Source of the DNA: Desulfobacterales bacterium
GTDB lineage: Bacteria > Desulfobacterota > DSM-4660 > Desulfatiglandales > Desulfatiglandaceae
Assembly: GCA_022013615.1 (NCBI GenBank)
Contig: JAKLQB010000368.1
Span: 1-6,619 of the forward strand
DNA length: 6,619 nt
Reading direction: 5' to 3'
Made by a program: the position numbers and the translations under genes. The notes under the pieces were generated by a model. The model saw only the letters and a program-made list of their open reading frames with translations. It did no database searches and was not told the origin of the DNA. Shown one piece after another: positions 1-4,720 of this stretch (position 1 is its first letter; the number at the start of each line of letters is the position of its first letter).

Positions 1-68
1 AGACAGGCGGGAACCAAAATAAGGATACATAATCCGAGGATGAGGATATATTTGTTTTTTCTAAGCAT
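1..68 (-). CDS. N-terminus of a probable secreted lipoprotein (partial, cut by window edge)
   Basis: Reading leftwards from an ATG at 68-66, an open frame of 22 codons runs off the window edge. It begins MLRKNKYILILG, has a hydrophobic core of about 14 residues and ends in V-P-A-C. This is the layout of a lipoprotein signal peptide: positive n-region, hydrophobic h-region, then a Cys at residue 22 that could be lipidated. Proline at -2 is unusual for a lipobox, so a plain secretory signal or membrane anchor is also possible. No convincing Shine-Dalgarno lies just upstream, which lowers confidence in the start. The frame follows the ATP-grasp gene on the same strand after a 72-nt spacer and could be co-transcribed with it. 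The mature protein is outside the window, so no function can be given. Confidence 0.5.
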   Translation of the reverse strand, partial: MLRKNKYILILGLCILILVPAC

Positions 69-80
69 CTGATTAAAGGA

Positions 81-115
81 TATTGACTATTGATTATTGA
101 CTATTGGCGATTGAA
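81..115 (+). repeat. Tandem heptamer repeat, (TATTGAC)-type, left copy
   Basis: Five consecutive 7-nt units are visible. TATTGAC occurs at 81 and 95, one-base variants at 88 and 102, and a diverged GATTGAA at 109. The block fills the spacer between the ATP-grasp gene and the lipoprotein start. A related block in opposite orientation sits at 1046-1080; positions 95-115 match the reverse complement of 1060-1080 at 19 of 21 bases by eye. It is non-coding, and its function is unknown. Confidence 0.75.
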
Positions 116-129
116 AATCGCATCAATAG
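101..129 (-). other. Stem-loop just downstream of the ATP-grasp gene
   Basis: CTATTG plus GCGAT (101-111) pair with ATCGC (117-121) and CAATAG (124-129). This gives an 11-bp stem with a 2-nt bulge (AT, 122-123) and a 5-nt loop. It begins 12 nt past the stop codon of the ATP-grasp gene. It has no U-tract on the minus-strand transcript, so it is not a canonical intrinsic terminator. A 3'-end stabilising structure or a by-product of the repeat are equally possible. Confidence 0.5.
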
Positions 130-140
130 AAAACAGTCAA

Positions 141-929
141 TCAAAATATTTCACCCGAGAGCAGTTTCTGCCGCATGATTTCTTTTAGATCGAGGCCCTT
201 CATCATTAGTCCTTTGCGCCCGTATTTCATATTCGCTTCTATTACGTACCATGTGTCCCGGCAGTTAATGAGATCCATACCCACATCATCAAATTTGCAC
301 TTCCTGGCAAAATTCTGGGCCAACCTTACACCTTCTATGGGAATATCGTCAAAGCAGATTTTTCCTCCCTGCGAGAGATTTGTTCTGAAATTATCAGGAC
401 TGCGAATCCGCCAGTAGGCCAGAACGGGGTGATATTTAATAAGCACGACGCGAAGGTCCCTATCATGGGGCAGATATTCCTGGATATATGCAATCCTGGT
501 TAGGCCAAGATAGCTTTTCAGTTCCTCGGAATTATGGATCTTAAACACCCCTCTCCCCCGGGCGGAACGCCTGGGCAATTTGGCAACAAAGGGAAAAGAA
601 AACTCATTGATAATATCCTTATGATGGAGATGGTAATAGACTCTGGTGCGGGGGTGAGGGATCTCGAGCATATGGAAGAGGGTGGTTTGTTTGATCTTTT
701 CATCAGCATAAAGATATGTCTCAAGGCCTGGAAAGATCTTCTTTTCCATCGTAGTAAGAAACTGGGCATAGTTGAGGGTAGGGTAGATGATAATTTCAGC
801 ACCCAAAATCAACTTCCTTTCCTGCACTGAATAGTCAAAAAAGTTGGGTTTGACCCCAAGGGTGAGAACTTCGGCAACGCCTTTTAGTCTGCTTCCCAAA
901 GCGATAAAAGGAATATTTTTTCCGGCCAT
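141..929 (-). CDS. RimK-like ATP-grasp family ligase
   Basis: This 262-aa protein resembles the RimK/LysX/MptN group of ATP-grasp carboxylate-amine ligases, which activate a carboxylate with ATP and join it to an amine, often glutamate. What is visible: a short N-terminal domain (about 1-72); DEKIKQTTLF (76-85) followed by the L-x-I-P-x-P-x-T segment (88-95); the nucleotide-binding strand PFVAKL (113-118) with a basic Arg/Gly-rich loop (120-127); IQEYL (149-153) and D158-L-R160; RTN (182-184) with GG at 188-189; and the Mg-binding end of the fold, GMD (217-219) and E231-x-N233. The catalytic set looks intact. The protein is somewhat shorter than E. coli RimK (about 300 aa), mainly at the N-terminus. 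The ATG is preceded on the minus strand by GGTGA with a 7-nt spacer. The substrate cannot be told from sequence. The gene lies downstream of mtaD on the same strand and is framed by heptamer repeats on both sides. Confidence 0.85.
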   Translation of the reverse strand: MAGKNIPFIALGSRLKGVAEVLTLGVKPNFFDYSVQERKLILGAEIIIYPTLNYAQFLTTMEKKIFPGLETYLYADEKIKQTTLFHMLEIPHPRTRVYYHLHHKDIINEFSFPFVAKLPRRSARGRGVFKIHNSEELKSYLGLTRIAYIQEYLPHDRDLRVVLIKYHPVLAYWRIRSPDNFRTNLSQGGKICFDDIPIEGVRLAQNFARKCKFDDVGMDLINCRDTWYVIEANMKYGRKGLMMKGLDLKEIMRQKLLSGEIF

Positions 930-971
930 AAGTCATTCACCAAAATATTTTAGCTGGTTCAGATGTAACTG

Positions 972-1007
972 GGTTCAAGGTTCCATGGTTCACGGTTCAA
1001 AGTTAAC
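972..1007 (+). repeat. Degenerate heptamer repeat, (GGTTCAA)-type
   Basis: GGTTC-initial units begin at 972, 979, 987 and 994, and a diverged AGTTAAC unit begins at 1001. Spacing is 7, 8, 7 and 7 nt. An isolated GGTTCA also occurs at 956. The block lies in the 145-bp spacer between the ATP-grasp gene and mtaD and is a second, unrelated heptamer family beside the TATTGAC-type block. No coding potential or promoter is evident in it. Confidence 0.6.
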
Positions 1008-1045
1008 TGTAGTCACGCTCGGGTTAGATTCAATTTTTTGATAAT

Positions 1046-1080
1046 ATTAATCGTCAATATTCAATCGGCAATAGTCAATT
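1046..1080 (-). repeat. Tandem heptamer repeat, (TATTGAC)-type, right copy in inverse orientation
   Basis: On the plus strand the block reads as 7-nt units starting at 1046, 1053, 1060, 1067 and 1074 (for example GTCAATA, GGCAATA). Read on the minus strand these are TATTGAC-type units matching the left block at 81-115. The block overlaps the 3' end of the upstream deaminase gene: the stop codon TGA (1077-1075) and the last base pairs of the Asn codon lie inside the final unit. Confidence 0.7.
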
Positions 1081-2391
1081 CCCAACCCATTCTCTAACGT
1101 CCCTGGATTTTTCTCTTGCCCGCTCCATTATTTCATGAAGATTAATGGTGGTCAGCTTACGGTCTTCCATCACCAACTGACCGTTGATGACCGAGTGACT
1201 TACATCGTTTCCCCTGGCCGAATAAACGAGGTGAGAGTAAGGGTTATAAAGGGGGGTCAGATGGGGTTTAGCCGTATCCACAAGGATGACATCCGCCTTT
1301 TTACCAACTTCCAGAGATCCGGTGATATCTTCTAACCCCAGTGCCTTAGCGCCCTCGATAGTGGCCATTCGCAGAACTGTTACAGCGTCCATGACCGTAG
1401 GATCCATTGTATTGATTTTATGGAGTTTGGCTGCCATATCCATCTCTGTAAAGAGATCCAGGTCGTTATTGGAGGCGCACCCATCTGTCCCCAGTCCGAC
1501 GGTTATGCCATGGGCAAGCAGTTCGGGAACAGGGGCAATGCCGGATGCCAGTTTCATATTGCTCTCCGGATTATGAATGACCTTTACCCTGTGCTCGGCC
1601 ATGCTTGCAATGTCTGTCTTTTCCAGATGAACACAATGGACGGCAACCAGATGGGGTCCCAGAAGCCCCAGGGAATGCAGATGCTCAACCGGAGTCTTGC
1701 CATACTTCTCCTTCACCTCGGAAATCTCATTCAATGTCTCAGCCACGTGAATAATCAGAGGCACTTTATATTTCAATGCAAGCTCATTTGCTGTTTTCAG
1801 CAACGAAGGACTGCATGTAAAGAGAGAATGGGGCTCCACAGCAATGGAAACGATTGGGTCGTCCTGCCATTTTTGTATCAATGATTCCGTGTATTCAAGG
1901 CCCTTTTCAACCGCTCCATAATTAGGCGAATGAAAATCATAAAGGACCTCCCCCACAAGACAACGCATACCTGCTTCCTTGGCCGCCGTTGCTGCCTCAT
2001 CCTCAAATAGATACATATCACAAAAGGTGGTTGTGCCGGACATGATCATCTCTGCACAAGCAAGAAGGGTGCCTGTATAGACAAATTCACCATCCATTCT
2101 GCTTTCCACCGGGAAAATATAATTATTAAGCCATTCCATAAGAGGAAGATCATCTGCAAGTCCTCTAAAAAGGCTCATGGCAGCGTGGGTATGACCGTTC
2201 ACGAGACCCGGGAGCACCAGGCCGCCCTTTGCATCGATGACTTTAGACGCCTCAAATGCCTTCTCATCATTTTCACCGATGTGAGAAATGGTATCGCCCT
2301 CAATGCATAGAAAACCAGTTTCGAGGATTGAATTTGCAGCGTCCATTGTCAAAATGGTTCCGCTTTTTATTATGATATCAACTTGTTGCAT
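1075..2391 (-). CDS. mtaD: 5'-methylthioadenosine / S-adenosylhomocysteine deaminase-type amidohydrolase (MtaD family)
   Basis: This metal-dependent cytosolic deaminase of the amidohydrolase superfamily probably converts 5'-methylthioadenosine or S-adenosylhomocysteine to the inosine form, releasing ammonia. In the 438-aa frame starting at 2391, the metal site is H67 and H69 (NGHTHAAMS), H215 (IHVAET) and D303 (GTDG). The catalytic or substrate residues E218 and H252, and the probable base or ribose contacts E96 and H188, match T. maritima TM0936 as recalled. The C-terminal segment NGQLVMED is typical of the family, and the length is normal. ATG 2391 is preferred over an upstream in-frame TTG at 2424 because GTGAGGTG sits 7 nt before the ATG and nothing precedes the TTG. 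The gene follows the phosphorylase by 46 nt, probably in one operon. Family members also include 5'-deoxyadenosine and aminofutalosine deaminases, and the second Arg of the TM0936 substrate loop is not evident, so exact specificity is open. Confidence 0.85.
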   Translation of the reverse strand: MQQVDIIIKSGTILTMDAANSILETGFLCIEGDTISHIGENDEKAFEASKVIDAKGGLVLPGLVNGHTHAAMSLFRGLADDLPLMEWLNNYIFPVESRMDGEFVYTGTLLACAEMIMSGTTTFCDMYLFEDEAATAAKEAGMRCLVGEVLYDFHSPNYGAVEKGLEYTESLIQKWQDDPIVSIAVEPHSLFTCSPSLLKTANELALKYKVPLIIHVAETLNEISEVKEKYGKTPVEHLHSLGLLGPHLVAVHCVHLEKTDIASMAEHRVKVIHNPESNMKLASGIAPVPELLAHGITVGLGTDGCASNNDLDLFTEMDMAAKLHKINTMDPTVMDAVTVLRMATIEGAKALGLEDITGSLEVGKKADVILVDTAKPHLTPLYNPYSHLVYSARGNDVSHSVINGQLVMEDRKLTTINLHEIMERAREKSRDVREWVGN

Positions 2392-2398
2392 GTCAATG

Positions 2399-2406
2399 CA
2401 CCTCAC
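2399..2406 (-). promoter_or_regulatory. Ribosome binding site deciding the mtaD start
   Basis: On the minus strand GTGAGGTG lies 7 nt upstream of ATG 2391-2389. The longer alternative start (TTG 2424-2422) has no purine-rich element before it, so this site argues for the 438-aa protein over the 449-aa version. Confidence 0.7.
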
Positions 2407-2437
2407 TATTATGGCCTTGTGCAAAAAATCTAACCAT

Positions 2438-3256
2438 TCACACCTTCAGGTCCTTAACAATCCCCTCCCAAAGGCAAGCAAGCTTAGAACCAGCCTTTTT
2501 AGCGGTGGCGATAACGTCATCAATGGATGTTTTTTCCATGCAGTCGGGCAAATTCATGTTTGTTATGGCCACAATGGCCATGATATCCATGCCGCAGTGT
2601 ACGGCCACAATGGCCTCTGAAACCGTGGACATACCCACTGCATCAGCCCCGATCATCTTCAAAAAACGGGTCTCAGCAGGTGTTTCAAGGCTCGGGCCCA
2701 CAAGCCCGACATATACACCCTGGCGGATTAAGATCCCTGATTCCAACGCCTTTCCCCTAACAAGTTTGATTAGGTCAGGCTTGTATACCTGGGTCATATC
2801 CGGGAAGCGAGGCCCAAAGGTGTCGAGATTTGGTCCGATCAACGGGTTGGTTCCTGTCAGGTTGATATGGTCCGTAACTATCATCAGATCACCGGTCTCA
2901 AACTGTGGATTCAGACCCCCTGCTGCGCTGGATATTAGTAAGTTTTTAACGCCCAGCATGGCCATAACCCTCATCGGAAAGGTGATCTCTTTTGGTGAGT
3001 ATCCCTCGTAGATATGAAAACGGCCCTCAAGGGCAATGATTGGTTTACCTGCAAGTTTACCGGCCACCAGCATTCCTTTGTGCCCTTCAACAGTGGACTG
3101 TGGGAAATTTGGGATTTTCTCGTAAGGGAGACGGAAATCAATGGTCATACGCTCTGTTACTGACCCTAACCCGGTTCCAGTAATCAGCCCTATCCTGGGT
3201 GACTCCGCCATCTTTGAAGCCAGAAAATCGGCAGTCTGCTTCATAGTTTCAATCAT
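2438..3256 (-). CDS. Purine nucleoside phosphorylase family enzyme, possibly 5'-methylthioinosine phosphorylase
   Basis: This 272-aa member of the trimeric PNP/MTAP family cleaves a purine nucleoside with phosphate to free base and (thio)ribose-1-phosphate in the cytosol. Visible motifs: phosphate loop GTGLG (27-31); H59; EGRFHIYEGY (77-86) with phosphate-binding R79 and H81 and the ribose-site Y83; AAGGLN (111-116); GPSLETPAE (187-195) with the base-binding E191; GADAVGMSTVSE (203-214) with M209; and N233 in ITNMN. By eye alignment to human PNP, N233 equals Asn243 (6-oxopurine choice; MTAP has Asp). EKTSIDDV (241-248) aligns with EKANHEEV, putting I245 in place of the 5'-OH-contacting His257. 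That combination suggests 5'-methylthioinosine, although inosine/guanosine phosphorolysis is the conservative reading. The ATG is preceded by AAGGAG with a 7-nt spacer. It is the first gene of the leftward cluster, immediately upstream of mtaD. Confidence 0.9.
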   Translation of the reverse strand: MIETMKQTADFLASKMAESPRIGLITGTGLGSVTERMTIDFRLPYEKIPNFPQSTVEGHKGMLVAGKLAGKPIIALEGRFHIYEGYSPKEITFPMRVMAMLGVKNLLISSAAGGLNPQFETGDLMIVTDHINLTGTNPLIGPNLDTFGPRFPDMTQVYKPDLIKLVRGKALESGILIRQGVYVGLVGPSLETPAETRFLKMIGADAVGMSTVSEAIVAVHCGMDIMAIVAITNMNLPDCMEKTSIDDVIATAKKAGSKLACLWEGIVKDLKV

Positions 3257-3289
3257 GTTAGAGCTCCTTCTTTCATTTTCTTACTTCCC

Positions 3290-3316
3290 ATTATGGCACT
3301 TATGATGAAAAGTCAA
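3290..3316 (-). promoter_or_regulatory. Candidate sigma-70-like promoter for the phosphorylase-mtaD cluster
   Basis: On the minus strand a TTGACT -35-like box (3316-3311) and a CATAAT -10-like box (3295-3290) are separated by 15 nt, shorter than the ideal 17. The -10 box ends 33 nt before the phosphorylase ATG. Each box matches the consensus at 5 of 6 positions, but the spacing is poor, so this is only a candidate. Confidence 0.35.
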
Positions 3317-3323
3317 TAAGTCA

Positions 3324-3357
3324 GTGCTAATGATATGAGTGATAGCACAAATCATAT
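3324..3357. promoter_or_regulatory. Two overlapping inverted repeats in the divergent intergenic region (possible operator)
   Basis: GTGCTA (3324-3329) pairs with TAGCAC (3343-3348), and ATATGA (3333-3338) pairs with TCATAT (3352-3357). Both have 13-bp spacers and their centres are 9 bp apart. They lie 7 bp upstream of the leftward -35 candidate, a position compatible with an activator or repressor site. The arms are short and could arise by chance in AT-rich DNA. Confidence 0.3.
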
Positions 3358-3415
3358 AGTGAAAGTCCGGAGCGATAATTTCTGGCAAACACATATAACC
3401 TTTTGAAAAAAAACC

Positions 3416-3444
3416 TTGAAAAAATAGGCCCTTGCTTTTATTGT
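3416..3444 (+). promoter_or_regulatory. Candidate sigma-70-like promoter for the liv-type operon
   Basis: TTGAAA (3416-3421, 5 of 6 to the consensus) is followed after 17 nt by TATTGT (3439-3444, 4 of 6). It would give a 5' leader of roughly 90 nt before the binding-protein gene, containing the palindrome at 3468-3488. The -10 box is weak. Confidence 0.35.
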
Positions 3445-3467
3445 GTCCGCTGGCACCACACTATGGC

Positions 3468-3488
3468 CGAACGGGTAATTACCGTTGG
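3468..3488. promoter_or_regulatory. 21-bp imperfect palindrome upstream of the binding-protein gene (possible operator)
   Basis: CGAACGG (3468-3474) and CCGTTGG (3482-3488) are inverted copies with one mismatch around a GTAATTA centre. Within it GGTAATTACC (3474-3483) is a perfect 10-bp palindrome. It lies 50 bp before the ATG of the transporter operon and just downstream of the candidate promoter, where a repressor site or a leader-RNA stem would be expected. The cognate regulator is not in the window. Confidence 0.4.
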
Positions 3489-3538
3489 CGTATTGGAAAA
3501 GGGGAAATGTTAAACTAACCTAAAAAAAGGAGGAGATC

Positions 3539-4651
3539 ATGAAAAAATTTATCATTATTTTGGCGGGTATTTGTTTTCTTTTGTCAGGAGCATTGACAAC
3601 AACAGGGGCGGCAGAGGTTGTGGTTGGGGCGGTGACCCCGCTCACCGGGAAACTGGCCGTTTATGGGCAGGGGTTTCAGCAGGCAATGCTCCTTGCGTTG
3701 GATGAGGTCAACGCTTCAGGTGGGATTAATGGAAAACCAATGAAGATACTTTTTGAAGACAATACCTCCACATCAAAGGGTTCTGTTTCTGCTATTCAGA
3801 AACTCATAACCATCAATAAGTTTCCTGTGATTTTCGGTCCGGCTGCCAGTTCAAACTTTTTGGCAGTCTGCCCTATTGCCCAGCAGAACAAGACAATCCT
3901 AATTGGTGCGGAAAGCGCAGCAGATGCCATAAGCAAATGCGGTTCATATGTCTTTCGAGTCTTTCCCTCGGATCTGCTTCAGGGTAAAGGCGTTGCCGAA
4001 CTTATTAAGTATTTGGGATATAAGGAACTGTTACTTACCTATGTCAATAACGATTGGGGGGTCGGCCTTGCAGATGTTTTCAAGGAGCAATTCCTGAAGG
4101 ATGGCGGACGGTTACTTGACGAATTTGCGTATGATGAAGGAAAGACAGACTATCGGAGTGAGATTTTAAGAATAAAGAAGGCTTCTCCCAAGGCTGTTGT
4201 AAATCTCACATATATAAAAGAAGGCGCAACTATGCTCAAGCAGGCCTATGAAATAAGTTTGAATGTCCAATGGATTATGGGTTCTGCTGCAAAATCTCCC
4301 AAATTAGTGGAGCTGGCAGGCCAGGCAGCAGAGGGTATCATCGGAACCTATCCCACATTCTCACAAGATACCCCTCAGTACAAGGTCTACAAAGAGGCAT
4401 GGGAAAAGAAATACCCTGGCAAAAAGACACCGATCTTTGGTGAGTACAATTACGATATGGTAAAACTGACGGCGAAAGCCCTATGTGATGCAAAATCCAT
4501 GTCCGTTGACGATATCCGAAGCGCCCTGATAAACGCCAGCAAGGGATTTATTGGGGCCACCGGTGATAAAACCTTTGATGCCAATGGAGATGTTGGTGCG
4601 ACCTATGGGCGCTGGACGGTAAAGGGGGGAAATATCGAGGATTACAAATAG
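3539..4651 (+). CDS. ABC transporter periplasmic substrate-binding protein, LivJ/LivK-like (HAAT family)
   Basis: This 370-aa periplasmic receptor of a branched-chain-amino-acid-type importer captures the solute and delivers it to the LivH/LivM pore. Residues 1 to about 25 form a Sec signal peptide (MKKF, hydrophobic core, TGAA before EVVVG). The mature part is a type I periplasmic binding fold (Peripla_BP_6): VVVGAVTPLTG at its start, ALDEVNASGGINGKP (53-67), GPAASS (100-105) in the ligand-contact loop, NNDWGVG (170-176) opening the second lobe, and EYNYDMVKL (302-310) near the hinge. Two Cys, 111 and 134, could form a disulfide. A perfect AAGGAGG (3527-3533) lies 5 nt before the ATG, predicting strong translation, as expected for a receptor made in excess. 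The Thr of the E. coli LivJ ligand loop (Thr102) does not obviously align, so a ligand other than Leu/Ile/Val is possible. The permease and ATPase genes follow directly. Confidence 0.9.
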   Translation: MKKFIIILAGICFLLSGALTTTGAAEVVVGAVTPLTGKLAVYGQGFQQAMLLALDEVNASGGINGKPMKILFEDNTSTSKGSVSAIQKLITINKFPVIFGPAASSNFLAVCPIAQQNKTILIGAESAADAISKCGSYVFRVFPSDLLQGKGVAELIKYLGYKELLLTYVNNDWGVGLADVFKEQFLKDGGRLLDEFAYDEGKTDYRSEILRIKKASPKAVVNLTYIKEGATMLKQAYEISLNVQWIMGSAAKSPKLVELAGQAAEGIIGTYPTFSQDTPQYKVYKEAWEKKYPGKKTPIFGEYNYDMVKLTAKALCDAKSMSVDDIRSALINASKGFIGATGDKTFDANGDVGATYGRWTVKGGNIEDYK

Positions 4652-4671
4652 CTCTGTAATCGGAAAGTTCA

Positions 4672-4697
4672 AAAAGGGGATCTCCATATCCCCTTTT
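4672..4697 (+). terminator. Stem-loop between binding-protein and livH genes (attenuating terminator or 3' stabiliser)
   Basis: AAAAGGGGAT (4672-4681) and ATCCCCTTTT (4688-4697) form a perfect 10-bp stem with a 6-nt CTCCAT loop, starting 21 nt after the binding-protein stop codon. The terminal U residues are part of the stem, and only CCUU follows, so termination would be partial at best. In this position such stems often lower expression of the membrane components relative to the binding protein, by partial termination or by protecting the upstream mRNA from decay. Confidence 0.65.
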
Positions 4698-4708
4698 CCT
4701 TGTGCAGC

Positions 4709-4714
4709 AAAGGA
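4709..4714 (+). promoter_or_regulatory. Ribosome binding site deciding the livH start
   Basis: AAAGGA ends 6 nt before ATG 4721. A longer frame could open at TTG 4700, but that codon abuts the stem-loop and has no Shine-Dalgarno, and the extra residues (CSKGSS) are polar and atypical of LivH N-termini. ATG 4721 is therefore chosen. Confidence 0.65.
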
Positions 4715-4720
4715 TCCTCA

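Noticed and set aside
534..830. Long open frames on the strand opposite the ATP-grasp gene
   Set aside because: They overlap a well-supported conserved gene, lack ribosome binding sites and recognisable domains, and are antisense shadows. The same holds for other frames opposite or overlapping the deaminase, phosphorylase and permease genes.
142..950. Direct repeat CAAAATATTT at 142-151 and 941-950 on both sides of the ATP-grasp gene
   Set aside because: It is short and AT-rich, lies inside the coding end on one side, and is not positioned outside the inverted heptamer blocks as a target-site duplication would be. Chance is likely.
2392..2424. N-terminal extension of the deaminase from TTG 2424
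   Set aside because: There is no Shine-Dalgarno before the TTG, whereas a good one precedes ATG 2391. The added residues (HKAIIVRCID) are not typical of the family N-terminus.
2567..2615. Exact 13-bp direct repeat GGCCACAATGGCC at 2567 and 2603
   Set aside because: Both copies encode Ala-Ile-Val-Ala in two beta-strands of the phosphorylase, 12 codons apart in frame. This is best explained by codon choice, not a DNA element.
3451..3468. TGGCAC followed by TGGC, resembling a sigma-54 promoter
   Set aside because: The spacing between the -24 GG and -12 GC elements is about two bases too long, and the -12 half is TGGC, not TTGC. Sigma-54 promoters tolerate little spacing change.
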